Part shown: positions 52,650-62,654 of the stretch, piece by piece
Numbering within the stretch: position 1 is the stretch's first letter
How the letters are laid out: each line of letters opens with the position of its first letter
NCBI GenBank assembly: GCA_020725465.1
Contig: DYEY01000056.1
Location: 24,349-88,348 of the forward strand
DNA length: 64,000 nt
Direction of reading: 5' to 3'
From: Dethiobacter sp.
Lineage (GTDB): Bacteria; Bacillota; Dethiobacteria; Dethiobacterales; Dethiobacteraceae
Program-made: the position numbers and the translations under genes
Notes under the pieces: generated by a model
Told to the model about the DNA's origin: nothing
Database searches by the model: none
Seen by the model: only the letters and a program-made list of their open reading frames with translations

Positions 52650-54137
52650 ATGTGGGAGAAATGCAGTACCAGTAACCTGGTTGACAATCGGACAGTGCAG
52701 TTCAGAGTTTTGTCAGAAAGCCAATGTGAACGCATCTACCGTGCTGTACTGGAAGTGATGGAGCGGACCGGCGCTGATATCCACAATCCTGAAGCGCTGG
52801 AACTATTAAAGAAAGCCGGCTGCTGGACAGACGGTATCCGGGCCAGGATTCCTTCTTATCTGGTGGAGCGTGCAATAGCAAGCGCACCTTCACGGGTGGT
52901 ACTGGCTGACCGAAACGGCCGGCGCAGACTGTTTTTGGAGGGGAACAACAGCTATTTTGGCCCTGGTCCTACCAATCCTTATTTTATTGACGTAGAAACC
53001 GGGGAGCGCCGCAAGGTTACCAAGCAGGATGTCTGCAACGTGGCCAAGCTGGTGGAAGACCTGCCGAACCTTGACTTTTGCATGTCGCTGGCCAGTATTT
53101 CTGACGTGACACCTGGCCTGGCAGATGTCCATGAAGTTCATGCTATGCTGCAGTATACCACCAAACCCATAGTTACATGGGCATTTAACGAAAAAAACGC
53201 AGCCACAATAATTTCTCTCTGTGAAGAAGTGGCGGGAGGCGCTGAGGAGTTACAGCGTAATCCTTTTCTGGTTCTTTACGCCGAACCCACCACGCCGCTG
53301 AAACATCCAAGGGAGTCGCTTGGTAAGATGATGCTGATGGCGGAAAAAGCACTGCCGGTGATGTATACGCCGGGCGTGCAGGGCTGTGCCACTGCTCCTG
53401 CCTCTATGGCAGGGGTTATTGTCACTGCTGCTGCTGACAACCTGACCGGACTGGTTATTCACCAGTTGAAAAGGGAAGGGGCTCCCTACATTGCAGGCGG
53501 GGTTACTACCAATATGGACATGAAAACCATGATTCACTGCTACGGTTCTTCACCGGAGTTTTCTCTCATGCACGCTGCCTATACGGAATTTGTCCACTAC
53601 CTGGGCCTGCCCATGTTTAGTACTGCCGGTGCCAGTGATTCGAAACTGCTGGATGAGCAAGCTGCCATTGAGTATTCGCTTACCATTTTTGCTGCCGCCC
53701 TAAGCGGTGCCAACCTGATTCATGACGTTGGCTTTTTGGAGGCGGGAATGTCAGCATCGTTGGAAGCACTGGTAATGGGTGACGAGATTATAGGGTACGT
53801 ACGTAACATTATCAAAGGCATCAGAGTGGATGACGAAACACTGGCTGTGGACCTGATAGACAAAGTAGGACCTGGCGGACACTTCCTGCGCGAAAAGCAT
53901 ACGCGGGACAATTTCAGAAAGGAATTCTGGCTACCCAAAATAATTGATCGCGAACGCTATCATGCCTGGGAGGAAACCGGAAAGCTGACTTATGCCCAGA
54001 GGCTTAACAGGCAGGCCAGAAAAATTCTGCAAGAATATCGGGGAGAGCCGTTAAGCGATGTTGTGCTTTTCCGTTTACAGGAAATCGTGAACAGCGCCGA
54101 AGCTGAAAACAGAAAGTCCCGTGGAGCAGAGAATTAA
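52650..54137 (+). CDS. MttB-family methyltransferase, non-pyrrolysine (copy 2)
   Basis: 495 residues with AAAGGAG upstream. The same family marks are present (FIDVETGERRKVT, STAGASDSKLLDEQA, GPGGHFLREKHTRDNFRK), but overall it differs enough from copy 1 to suggest a second substrate or a successive demethylation step. Also without TAG. Confidence 0.88.
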   Translation: MWEKCSTSNLVDNRTVQFRVLSESQCERIYRAVLEVMERTGADIHNPEALELLKKAGCWTDGIRARIPSYLVERAIASAPSRVVLADRNGRRRLFLEGNNSYFGPGPTNPYFIDVETGERRKVTKQDVCNVAKLVEDLPNLDFCMSLASISDVTPGLADVHEVHAMLQYTTKPIVTWAFNEKNAATIISLCEEVAGGAEELQRNPFLVLYAEPTTPLKHPRESLGKMMLMAEKALPVMYTPGVQGCATAPASMAGVIVTAAADNLTGLVIHQLKREGAPYIAGGVTTNMDMKTMIHCYGSSPEFSLMHAAYTEFVHYLGLPMFSTAGASDSKLLDEQAAIEYSLTIFAAALSGANLIHDVGFLEAGMSASLEALVMGDEIIGYVRNIIKGIRVDDETLAVDLIDKVGPGGHFLREKHTRDNFRKEFWLPKIIDRERYHAWEETGKLTYAQRLNRQARKILQEYRGEPLSDVVLFRLQEIVNSAEAENRKSRGAEN

Positions 54138-54159
54138 AGCAAAGAAAGGTAGTGGCATT

Positions 54160-55008
54160 ATGCAGAAAAAAAAGACGGTTCTGGATTTTATGCAGATGAA
54201 AAAAAAGGGAGAACCGGTGGCCTGGATTACAGCTTATGATTTTCCCACAGCTTCTTTTGCGCAACAGGCTGGTATGGATATGGTACTGGTGGGAGATTCC
54301 TTAGGCATGGTGGTTCTCGGTTATAAAAGCACCATTCCGGTAACCATGGAAGACTGCATTTCTCATTGCAAGGCGGTACGTCGCGGTGCCCCTGATACGT
54401 GGATTATCGGTGATATGCCGTTTATGTCTTACCAGAAGTCCGACGAACAGGCAGTGGAAAATGCGGGCAGATTTCTGAAAGAAGCTGATGTGGATTGCAT
54501 CAAGCTGGAGGGAGGGCGCCGGGTTGCCAGCAGGATCAGGTCTATCACTGACGCCGGTATCCTGGTAATGGGTCATATCGGCTTGACCCCGCAGAGTTCA
54601 GGCCAACTTGGTGGTTTCAAAGCTCAGGGAAGAGACGTCAAAAGCGCCCGGGAGACAATCCTGGATGCACTGGCGGTCCAGGAAGCCGGGGCCTATGCTT
54701 TGTTGGTTGAAGCAATTCCACCTGAACTGACTGCTTTCCTGACCAAGAAACTGCATATACCTGTTTATTCCATCGGTGCAGGTTTCTGTGACGGGCAACT
54801 GCTGATCAGTGGCGATATGTTAGGCCTTTTTCAGATATTTACCCCTAAATTTGTTAAGAAGTATGCTGATGTGGCAGATGTTTCCATCAGAGCCTTCAAA
54901 GAGTATATTCAGGACGTTAAAAGCGGCCGGTTTCCCCAAGACGAACATGTTTACCATATCACCGACCCCATGGAGGTTTTTGAAGAGCTGTTTAAAGAAT
55001 TTGAATAA
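54160..55008 (+). CDS. panB: ketopantoate hydroxymethyltransferase-like enzyme
   Basis: 282 residues from ATG 54160. PanB motifs are present: TAYDFPTASFAQQAGMD, VGDSLGM, GLTPQS, and a metal-binding region. PanB transfers a hydroxymethyl unit from methylene-tetrahydrofolate to a 2-oxo acid. No other pantothenate gene is near, so it may instead handle a one-carbon unit of the catabolic substrate. Role in this operon is inferred. Confidence 0.88.
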   Translation: MQKKKTVLDFMQMKKKGEPVAWITAYDFPTASFAQQAGMDMVLVGDSLGMVVLGYKSTIPVTMEDCISHCKAVRRGAPDTWIIGDMPFMSYQKSDEQAVENAGRFLKEADVDCIKLEGGRRVASRIRSITDAGILVMGHIGLTPQSSGQLGGFKAQGRDVKSARETILDALAVQEAGAYALLVEAIPPELTAFLTKKLHIPVYSIGAGFCDGQLLISGDMLGLFQIFTPKFVKKYADVADVSIRAFKEYIQDVKSGRFPQDEHVYHITDPMEVFEELFKEFE

Positions 55009-55059
55009 AGAAAGAATCAGTTGCCCGGAACTTTCCCGGGAAGGGAGGAGTGAAGGCTG

Positions 55060-55962
55060 GTGGAGATGTTGCAGCAGTCCTGGGACATTATTGTAACTGC
55101 CATCCTCAGAGGTGGTCTGTATGCTTTGATGGCTGTAGGTCTTTCCCTGGTGTTTGGTGTTATGAATATTGCTAATTTTTCGCACGGTGAGTTTTACATG
55201 ATTGGCTCCTATTTCGCTTTTTTCGGCATTACCGAGTTTAAGTTCGGTCCGCTTCCCAGCATTATCTTTGCCGGTTTGGCTGCTTTTGCTATTGGCATGA
55301 TTGTGGAACGGGGCGTTTTTAACCCTTTACGCCAAAAAAGCAAAAAAGGCTGGCTTATGAATACATTTTTGCTTACACTTGGTGTTTCCATTATAATGCA
55401 AAATGGTGTGAGAATGATATGGGGTTCCAGGTACCGTGGCGTTACCCAGTTTTGGCCTGGCAGGACCAAAATCTTTACCAGCATGGAAATTGCCAATGAC
55501 CGTTTGGTCGCATTTATAATTGCTATGATTACCATTACGCTACTCTGGTATTTCCTTACCTATACGAGGACCGGAAGGGCCATCAGGGCGGTATCCCAGG
55601 ATGAAACCGGAGCCAGCCTGATGGGTATCGATCTTAACTGGATACACACCCTTACCTTTGCGTTAAGTTGCATGCTGGCAGCAATTGCAGGCGCCAGCCT
55701 GCTTTCCATTAATCCGGCTTTCCCCACAATGGGAGTAAATCCCCTTTACAAATCCTGGTTTGTCCTGATCCTGGTGGGGATGGGTAACATTTGGGGCAGC
55801 ATCTATGGAGGACTGATAGTGGGACTCTTGGAAACCATTTCTATTTACCGCTTTGGAGCAGGTTGGCAGGATGTAATCAGCCTGATCATTATTATTCTGA
55901 TACTGCTTGTTAAGCCGAGCGGGCTGTTTGCCAAAAAAGGTGTTAAAAGCGTGTTGGAATAA
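55060..55962 (+). CDS. livH: ABC importer permease, LivH type
   Basis: 300 residues from GTG 55060 with GGGAGGAG upstream. About eight hydrophobic spans; RAVSQDETGASLMGID is the typical cytoplasmic coupling loop of LivH. Part of the five-gene branched-chain-amino-acid-type importer in this operon. Confidence 0.92.
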   Translation: MEMLQQSWDIIVTAILRGGLYALMAVGLSLVFGVMNIANFSHGEFYMIGSYFAFFGITEFKFGPLPSIIFAGLAAFAIGMIVERGVFNPLRQKSKKGWLMNTFLLTLGVSIIMQNGVRMIWGSRYRGVTQFWPGRTKIFTSMEIANDRLVAFIIAMITITLLWYFLTYTRTGRAIRAVSQDETGASLMGIDLNWIHTLTFALSCMLAAIAGASLLSINPAFPTMGVNPLYKSWFVLILVGMGNIWGSIYGGLIVGLLETISIYRFGAGWQDVISLIIIILILLVKPSGLFAKKGVKSVLE

Positions 55963-55988
55963 GATTAATGCAAAAAGAGGGCGTGAAT

Positions 55989-57020
55989 ATGAAAAGGTTA
56001 GTAACTTCTTTGGGGAAAGTATTCGGGCCTCTTACAAAACTGGGTATCAGGCCGCAGATTGCTGTACTGTTCTTTGCTCTGCTGTTTGTTCCACTGTTTG
56101 TACGGGATGAATTTACGCTTAGGCTACTGATTACCAGCCTGATGTTTGGTGGCCTTGCTATGGCTTTTGACTTCACTGCTGGCTTTATAAATATTGTTAA
56201 CTTTGGTTTCGCAGCTTTTATGGGCCTTGGTGCCTATTCTTCAGGGCTCTCGGTCTTAAAGTTAGGCCTTTCGCCCTGGCTTGGCCTGATCTTTGCCGCA
56301 CTGCTGGTAGGAATTGTCGGTTTTGGACTGGGAGTGCTGACAATTCGCCTTGGTGGTATTTTCGCTGCCTGCATGGCTTGGTTTGTTGCCCTTGCCCTGA
56401 TGGCTGTAACTGCCAACTGGGTTGACCTTACCAAGGGTAATTCCGGACTCAGCGTTCCGCCGCTCTTTGTAACTATCAGGAATATGCCCTATTACTATAC
56501 TATCCTAGCCATAGTTATTCTGGTTTATATACTACTTGCGGTAATTTCAAGCTCAAAAATCGGACTTGCTTTCAGGGCAATCGGGCAGGATGTGGTTGCA
56601 GCTGCTTCTTCGGGGGTATTTGCCACCAAGTACAAGATTATAAACTTCACCATTTCCTGTTGCCTGGCAGGATTATTGGGCGGTTTTTACGCCCATTTTG
56701 TCGGAGTGCTGACCCCACAGGTTCTTCATACACGCAACACCGTGGAGATAATGGTCATATCCTATGTGGGCGGCAGGGGTACAATCTGGGGTGGTCTGGT
56801 TGCTGCGCTGTTGCTGGTACCAGCCATGGACTATCTTAAAGGGCTGCTTGAACTGCGCCTGATTATGTATGGTGCCGCCATGATTCTAATCATGATTTTT
56901 TATCCCCGTGGCCTGGCTGGGCTCTGGACAAGCGGTGCGGATTACCTGAAAAGAAAGGGGGTATTGCCGGACACTTCCACTGTATCTGTCAGCAAAGGTA
57001 AAACCGGTCAGAATTTATAA
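55989..57020 (+). CDS. livM: ABC importer permease, LivM type
   Basis: 343 residues from ATG 55989 (AGAGGG upstream; ATG 55968 is an alternative). About ten hydrophobic spans and the LivM coupling loop near FRAIGQDVVAAASSGV. Pairs with LivH to form the membrane channel. Confidence 0.92.
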   Translation: MKRLVTSLGKVFGPLTKLGIRPQIAVLFFALLFVPLFVRDEFTLRLLITSLMFGGLAMAFDFTAGFINIVNFGFAAFMGLGAYSSGLSVLKLGLSPWLGLIFAALLVGIVGFGLGVLTIRLGGIFAACMAWFVALALMAVTANWVDLTKGNSGLSVPPLFVTIRNMPYYYTILAIVILVYILLAVISSSKIGLAFRAIGQDVVAAASSGVFATKYKIINFTISCCLAGLLGGFYAHFVGVLTPQVLHTRNTVEIMVISYVGGRGTIWGGLVAALLLVPAMDYLKGLLELRLIMYGAAMILIMIFYPRGLAGLWTSGADYLKRKGVLPDTSTVSVSKGKTGQNL

Positions 57021-57038
57021 ATTTAAGGGGGTAATGTT

Positions 57039-58325
57039 ATGAAACAAAGTAAGCTGTTGTGTCTCTGCTTGGTGGTACTGATTCTTGCTATGAGCCTGTC
57101 GTTTACAGGCTGCGGCCGCGGAGCAAGTAAGCCGGATGATGGCAGAAAAATAGTAAAAATTGGTGTGCAGGGTCCTTTTACCGGTCCGGCTTCCCGTGTC
57201 GGTGATGAGTTTAAAGCGGCCATACAAATGGCATTTGATGAAATCGGCAACAAAATCGGGGATTATGAAGTGCAGTTTGTCTGGATTGACTGCGAATCCG
57301 ACGCAGAGAAAGCTGCCCGGGCATACGAGCAGGCCATTGTCCGAGACAAAATTGATGTGGGCTTCAATACCTGGCACAGTTGGGTTTCTGTTGCTCTTAT
57401 GGATATTGCCGCAAAATATAAAATGCCCCACTTCCTCAGCTTCGGAGCGACGGAAATTGTTAATCAGAAATATAAATCTGATCCTGAGAAATATAAATAC
57501 TGGGTGGGTAAGACCTGGCCAACCCCCTCGTTGTTAAGCATTGCGTATGTGGAAGCGGTAAATGAAGCCATTGAGGCCGGCCTGTGGAACCCACCCAACC
57601 GGAATGTGGCTGTTTATGGCGTAGATAACGACTGGGGCAGGGATTTTGGTAATTCTGTAGCCAGGCAGTTTGAAGATGCCGGTTGGACTGTTGTAACCAG
57701 GGAATGGGTTGCTTTGGGTGAGACGGAGTTCTACCCGCTGCTTAACAAGTTGCAGCAATTAGGCGCCTCTGTGGTAGTGGGCTCCATGTCTGATCCTCCC
57801 TCAGTCTCCTCTTTTATAAAACAAAGCCGTGAAGTGGGGCTAAAGAGCCTGATTATTTCTGACGGACTTGGTTGGGTCGGAGAATGGTATGAACTGACTG
57901 GTGATGCGTCCAACTATGTACTGGATCAGATTCCCCAGTGGACCACACCGGCAGCCAGGAAGTTCAAGGACGACTTTGCTGCAAAGTTTGGCTTTGAACC
58001 TGGTGCATCCACCGCAGGCCTTATGTATGACTCCGCCCGTTTCATGATTAAGATTATGCAGGAAACGCTGAAGGAGCATGGTGCGCTTACCCAGGAAAAC
58101 TTTGCAAAAATTGCAGAGAAAGTAAGAACCGGGCAGCTTACCTTTAAGGACGGTATTATTATGAAGGAGTACAAATACACCAACGACACTTTTCCTGACC
58201 CGGTTGTGGGTGAAGAGTACTATATCTTCCCTGTAATCCAGTATATGAACGGCCAGGGCAGGATTATTTGGCCAAGCAGTTGGAAAGATGAAGACATTGT
58301 AATACCTGATTTCTTAAAACAGTAA
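57039..58325 (+). CDS. livK: ABC importer substrate-binding lipoprotein, LivK type
   Basis: 428 residues. Signal peptide with lipobox FTGC anchors it outside; the mature protein is a periplasmic-binding fold of the Leu/Ile/Val or amide family (VKIGVQGPFTGPASRVGDEFKAA). It determines what the operon imports. A proline-betaine-like or N-methyl amino acid ligand would fit the downstream enzymes, but no ligand residues were assigned. AAGGGGGTAA precedes the ATG. Confidence 0.9.
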   Translation: MKQSKLLCLCLVVLILAMSLSFTGCGRGASKPDDGRKIVKIGVQGPFTGPASRVGDEFKAAIQMAFDEIGNKIGDYEVQFVWIDCESDAEKAARAYEQAIVRDKIDVGFNTWHSWVSVALMDIAAKYKMPHFLSFGATEIVNQKYKSDPEKYKYWVGKTWPTPSLLSIAYVEAVNEAIEAGLWNPPNRNVAVYGVDNDWGRDFGNSVARQFEDAGWTVVTREWVALGETEFYPLLNKLQQLGASVVVGSMSDPPSVSSFIKQSREVGLKSLIISDGLGWVGEWYELTGDASNYVLDQIPQWTTPAARKFKDDFAAKFGFEPGASTAGLMYDSARFMIKIMQETLKEHGALTQENFAKIAEKVRTGQLTFKDGIIMKEYKYTNDTFPDPVVGEEYYIFPVIQYMNGQGRIIWPSSWKDEDIVIPDFLKQ

Positions 58326-58329
58326 CAGT

Positions 58330-58360
58330 CAGGCGGGCCGGGAAACGCCCGGTCCGCCTG
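58330..58360 (+). promoter_or_regulatory. strong hairpin after livK
   Basis: A 13-bp stem (CAGGCGGGCCGGG with CCCGGTCCGCCTG, one G-T pair) and 5-base loop lie just after the livK stop. No T run follows. Such hairpins commonly protect binding-protein mRNA or reduce readthrough to the ATPase genes. Confidence 0.6.
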
Positions 58361-58402
58361 CAAAAGCCTGTAAGGGCAAAAACTAACGAGTGGGTGTTTG
58401 CT

Positions 58403-59125
58403 ATGATTCTTGAGGCAAAGTCCGTCAGCAAGCGGTTCGGTGGCCTGAAAGCCGTAAATGAAGTGTCGCTGCAGGTACAGGAGGGAGAAATATTTGGCCT
58501 GATCGGTCCCAATGGTGCCGGTAAAACCACTTTTCTTAACTGCGTAGCTGGTGATTATCGTCCTGATGGTGGCAGCATTATTTTCCAGGGGAAAAACATT
58601 ACCGGTTTCAGGCCTGACATCATCTGCCGGGAAGGAATAGCCAGGACATACCAGATCGTACGATTTTTCCCTAAGATGACTGTTCTGGAGAACGTTATGG
58701 TAGGTGTAGTCTTTGGCAGCAAGAAAAAAGTGAAATTCCCAGAGCGTACAGCCAGGGAATACCTTGATTACGTTGAGTTTCCTGTAGCTCACCATGTGCT
58801 GGCGGAAAATCTGAATACCATCCAGTTAAAGCAACTGGAACTGGCCCGCGCGCTGTCTACGGATTGCAGGCTGTTACTGCTGGACGAAGTAGCAGCAGGT
58901 TTGACCCCTGCAGAGCTGAACAAAATTACTGCCCTGATCAGGAAAATAAGGGACGACGGCAGGACAATCATTATTGTAGAGCACCTTATGCGCCTCATAA
59001 TGAACATCTGTGACCGCATATTTGTCCTAAATTTCGGTGAAAAGCTGAGTGAGGGCACACCAAAAGAAATTATGAGCTGTGAAATGGTGACAAAGGCATA
59101 TTTGGGCGAAACTTACATGCATTAA
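58403..59125 (+). CDS. livG: ABC importer ATPase, LivG type
   Basis: 240 residues from ATG 58403. Walker A GPNGAGKT, Walker B LLLLDEV. The signature region reads LNTIQLKQLELARAL, less usual than LSGGQ. A long loop (FPKMTVLENVMVG) is typical of LivG. First of two ATPases of the importer. Confidence 0.9.
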   Translation: MILEAKSVSKRFGGLKAVNEVSLQVQEGEIFGLIGPNGAGKTTFLNCVAGDYRPDGGSIIFQGKNITGFRPDIICREGIARTYQIVRFFPKMTVLENVMVGVVFGSKKKVKFPERTAREYLDYVEFPVAHHVLAENLNTIQLKQLELARALSTDCRLLLLDEVAAGLTPAELNKITALIRKIRDDGRTIIIVEHLMRLIMNICDRIFVLNFGEKLSEGTPKEIMSCEMVTKAYLGETYMH

Positions 59126-59164
59126 GTTTAGTCTTAGCGGATGTGAACGGGGAGGAGGAAACCA

Positions 59165-59872
59165 GTGCTGGAAATCAGACAACTGGATGTGAGCTACGGT
59201 TACCTGCAGGTGATATGGGGAGTTTCACTGAAGATCAATGAGGGTGAAGTGGTGGCAATATTGGGAACCAACGGGGCTGGCAAAACAACTCTTTTAAAAA
59301 CAGTAATGGGGCTGCTTACTGCCAGTCAGGGTACAATTACATTTTTAGGCGAAGAAATAACCAACCTGCCCACCTTCAAGCTGATTAAGCGGGGATTGTC
59401 TTTTGTATCTGAGGAAAGAAATCTCTTTCCAGCCATGACGGTATTTGAGAATCTTATTTTGGGTGCCTATACAGTAAGGGATAAAAAAAAGATAAACGAT
59501 GCACTTGAGTATGTTTTTACCCTTTTCCCGCGCCTGGCGGAAAGAAAGAATCAATTGGCAGGTACCATGAGTGGCGGCGAGCGCCAGATGCTGGCCATTG
59601 CCCGGGGTCTGATGCATGGACCCAGAATGCTGATTCTTGATGAACCTTCTATGGGATTGTCACCGATGAATGTGGAAGCGGTGTTTGAAACCATCACCAG
59701 GCTAAGGTCCGGCCAAACTACCATAGTTATAGTGGAACAAAATGTCAACACAACACTCAGAATAGCAGACAGGGCATATGTGCTGGAGCAGGGGAGAATT
59801 GTGCTGGAAGGCACCAGCGCTGAATTGAGGAGCAATGACCAAGTCAGGGAAATGTACTTGGGCATCTGCTAA
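59165..59872 (+). CDS. livF: ABC importer ATPase, LivF type
   Basis: 235 residues from GTG 59165 with GGAGGAGG upstream. Walker A GTNGAGKT, signature MSGGERQML, Walker B MLILDEPSMGL. The second ATPase that powers the importer. Confidence 0.93.
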   Translation: MLEIRQLDVSYGYLQVIWGVSLKINEGEVVAILGTNGAGKTTLLKTVMGLLTASQGTITFLGEEITNLPTFKLIKRGLSFVSEERNLFPAMTVFENLILGAYTVRDKKKINDALEYVFTLFPRLAERKNQLAGTMSGGERQMLAIARGLMHGPRMLILDEPSMGLSPMNVEAVFETITRLRSGQTTIVIVEQNVNTTLRIADRAYVLEQGRIVLEGTSAELRSNDQVREMYLGIC

Positions 59873-59892
59873 TATCTTGACCGGAGGTCAAT

Positions 59893-60891
59893 ATGAGCAG
59901 GCATGTAATTACAGTAACAGACGCGCATGTTGCAGGTGAACCCCTGAGGCTGATTATTGGCGGCTTACTGCTAAAAGGGAAAAGCATCCTGGAGAAACGC
60001 GAATACATGATGAAGAATTATGATTTTGTCCGTACAGCAACCATGCTGGAGCCACGCGGTCATGCAGATATGTACGGTGCAGTACTGACTGAACCACGGG
60101 ATCCCCGGGCTGACCTCGGAGTCATTTTCATAGACACCGCTCTATACAACAACATGTGTGGACATGGTTCCATCGCCGTTGCCACCATTGCTGTGGAAAC
60201 AGGACTGATCCCGGTGACAGAACCGGAAACGGAGGTGGTACTGGAAACCGGCGCGGGTTTGGTAACAGTAAAGGTTTATGTAAATAATGGAAAAGCGATG
60301 GGGGCAACATTGCTGGGAGTACCGTCGTTCCTGGCCAAAGCTGATGTTGCCCTGGACATAGAAGGTAAAGAGATAAAGGCTGATATAGTCTATGGCGGCA
60401 ATTTTTTTGCCATGGTGGATATGGGGCAACTGGGCCTGACGCACTCTCCGAAAAACATTGAGCAATTTATACGATACGGGACCGAAATCAGGAATCAGGC
60501 CAATACACTGATTGAACTAAGGCATCCTGAGAAGCCACATATAGATACAGTTGACGATATTCTTTTTACGGCCGGGCCGTCTTTCCCGGGGGATACGTAT
60601 AAGAGCATCTGTTTCCTGGGGAAAGCCCAAATTGACCGTTCGCCGTGTGGTACAGGTACTTGTGCCCGTATGGCGGCAATGTATGCCAGAGGTACGCTGA
60701 AAAAAGGAGAAACTTTCTATCACGAGAGCATAGTGGGCTCGGTATTTGAAGGAAAGGTTCTTGAGGAAACACGGGTGGGGGACCTGCCGGCTATATTGCC
60801 GGCGGTAAGTGGCAGAGCGTTTATAACCGGTTTCAGCACTCTGCATATTGATGGAGATGATCCGCTGAAATACGGCTTTAGCATCAGGTAA
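59893..60891 (+). CDS. proline racemase/hydroxyproline epimerase family enzyme
   Basis: 332 residues. Both catalytic Cys are kept: Cys89 in NMCGHGS and Cys252 in SPCGTGTCA, so it should be an epimerase or racemase rather than a 3-hydroxyproline dehydratase, which has Thr at one site. Typical substrates are proline or hydroxyproline. Sits between importer and cyclodeaminase-family genes. GGAGGTC precedes the ATG. Confidence 0.88.
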   Translation: MSRHVITVTDAHVAGEPLRLIIGGLLLKGKSILEKREYMMKNYDFVRTATMLEPRGHADMYGAVLTEPRDPRADLGVIFIDTALYNNMCGHGSIAVATIAVETGLIPVTEPETEVVLETGAGLVTVKVYVNNGKAMGATLLGVPSFLAKADVALDIEGKEIKADIVYGGNFFAMVDMGQLGLTHSPKNIEQFIRYGTEIRNQANTLIELRHPEKPHIDTVDDILFTAGPSFPGDTYKSICFLGKAQIDRSPCGTGTCARMAAMYARGTLKKGETFYHESIVGSVFEGKVLEETRVGDLPAILPAVSGRAFITGFSTLHIDGDDPLKYGFSIR

Positions 60892-60983
60892 CCTACGTTA
60901 AGCTCTTTGCAGAAAAAACCAATGCTGGTAATATTATAAGCAAAGTGTTACATGTTCAATCAGGGTTACAGGAGGCCGGGAAG

Positions 60984-61964
60984 TTGAATGAAGCGGCTTA
61001 CAGTCTGAAACAAATAACAAAAATTTTATACCTGACCCTTGATGATGTTAAATCCCTGGGCTTTTCCGATTATGATTACTTTAACTGCACGGCTGACATT
61101 TTTGTCCAGCATGGCTTGGGCAAGGCTGGCGTCATATCCTCAGCAGCAGCAGGCCCGACACCTGACACACGGTTCAACTTTGCTTCAGGCTGGGTGGAGA
61201 AAACCGCCACCTCGGGAGTTAAATGGAGCGCTGAATTGCCCCCCGGTAACAGTTTGCAGATAAACAGTAGCTCCGGAGTAATTATTTTAAGTGATAATGC
61301 AACCGGTTTACCCAAGGCCATAATGGATGCATACTACATTTCTTCAAGATGTTGCGCTGCAACCTACGCGGTTTACGCAAGGTATTACGCCGACAAAGAA
61401 GCAGAATCCATCAGTTTGATTGGTACCGGAGACCAGAGCAAACATAATGTTAGCGCTGTCCGGCTAGTGCTGGACAGGCTTGATACCGTAAAAATCTATG
61501 ATCCTGAAAAAAACCGGACAGAAAAACTGGTGAAAGAACTGGCTGAACAGTTCCCGGGCAGAGTTTTGATCTGCCGCACTCTCGAAGAAGCACTAAATGA
61601 CACTTCCATGCTGCTGATAGAAAAAAGCATCGGGGTAACCGTCAAAAAAATACCTGACCACATGTTACCGGGAAGGGGCGTTTTCATTGCTGCTTCTGAC
61701 ATCAGCATCTTGGATGAAAAAACGCTAAACCGCATGGACAAAATAATTATAGATGGTATTGATGAAACGGTTATGAAGTGCCGGGTTTATGCCAGTCAGG
61801 GAGAGGTTAGCATTAATGCCAAACGGGGAAGGGAAAATGCAGAAGAAAACATTCTGGCGCTGAACAAAGGTCTGGTTGTCCAGGAGATATACGTCGGCAG
61901 CAAAATGTATGAACTGGCTCTGGAAAAAGGCATCGGAAAAGAACTTGACCCTATCACCTGGTAA
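60984..61964 (+). CDS. ornithine cyclodeaminase/mu-crystallin family enzyme
   Basis: 326 residues from a TTG start at 60984 with GGAGG eight bases upstream; the longer frame to 60945 has no ribosome site. Rossmann motif LIGTGDQSKHN and WSAELPPG-like region match the OCD/mu-crystallin family, which reduces cyclic imino acids such as pyrroline-2-carboxylate or deaminates ornithine to proline. Next to a proline racemase family gene it is probably a proline-related reductase. Confidence 0.78.
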   Translation: MNEAAYSLKQITKILYLTLDDVKSLGFSDYDYFNCTADIFVQHGLGKAGVISSAAAGPTPDTRFNFASGWVEKTATSGVKWSAELPPGNSLQINSSSGVIILSDNATGLPKAIMDAYYISSRCCAATYAVYARYYADKEAESISLIGTGDQSKHNVSAVRLVLDRLDTVKIYDPEKNRTEKLVKELAEQFPGRVLICRTLEEALNDTSMLLIEKSIGVTVKKIPDHMLPGRGVFIAASDISILDEKTLNRMDKIIIDGIDETVMKCRVYASQGEVSINAKRGRENAEENILALNKGLVVQEIYVGSKMYELALEKGIGKELDPITW

Positions 61965-61992
61965 TGTATAATATGGAAAGGAGCTTGCTGCA

Positions 61993-62604
61993 ATGGATTA
62001 CATTTATGCTTACGTTTTGGAAGGAGATACGGAAGGGGTGGTAAAAGGAGTTAAAAGGGCATTACAGGATGGCATTGAGCCGGCTGTTATTATCGATTGC
62101 CTTATTAATTCCATGGCTGAGGTGGGTGTCAGGATGAAAAACGGGGATATGTTTGTTCCTGAAGTGCTAGCCTCTGCCGAAGCCATGAAGGAAGGCCTGC
62201 AGATAGTGAAGCCGCTGCTGTCCGGAGAAAATTACAGTCAGGGTAAAATTGTTATTGGCACGGTGGCAGGTGACCTGCATGATATCGGAAAAAACCTGGT
62301 GGCTATGTTGTTGGAGAGTGCAGGTTTTGACGTGGTGGACCTGGGAATTGACGTGCCTGCAGAAAAGTTTATGGCAGCCATTGAAGAGCATCAGCCTGCC
62401 ATTGTTGGCCTGTCGGCGCTACTGACTACGACCATGGAAACCATGAAAAAGACGGTAGGTGCCATTATTGCACGTTACCCTTCAATCAGGGTAATAGTAG
62501 GAGGGGCACCTGTTAGCCAGGAATTTGCCGATTCTATTAACGCCCATGGGTATGCACCGGATGCGGCCTCTGCTGCGGATTTGGCCAAAAGACTAATTAA
62601 TTAA
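61993..62604 (+). CDS. corrinoid (cobalamin-binding) methyl carrier protein
   Basis: 203 residues. Helical cap domain (about 1-80), then B12-binding fold with DLHDIGKN (His96 is the lower cobalt ligand), SALLTTTM and VGGAPVSQ. Accepts methyl from the MttB-type enzymes and hands it to the tetrahydrofolate methyltransferase. GGAAAGGAG precedes the ATG. Confidence 0.95.
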   Translation: MDYIYAYVLEGDTEGVVKGVKRALQDGIEPAVIIDCLINSMAEVGVRMKNGDMFVPEVLASAEAMKEGLQIVKPLLSGENYSQGKIVIGTVAGDLHDIGKNLVAMLLESAGFDVVDLGIDVPAEKFMAAIEEHQPAIVGLSALLTTTMETMKKTVGAIIARYPSIRVIVGGAPVSQEFADSINAHGYAPDAASAADLAKRLIN

Positions 62605-62654
62605 CATCTCTTGTAAGGGCATTGCGAAAGAACGGCAGACGGGAGGTTAAGGGC

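Noticed and set aside
51146..54137. pyrrolysine (TAG) codon in the MttB-family genes
   Set aside because: Neither frame contains an internal TAG, so they belong to the Pyl-free branch.
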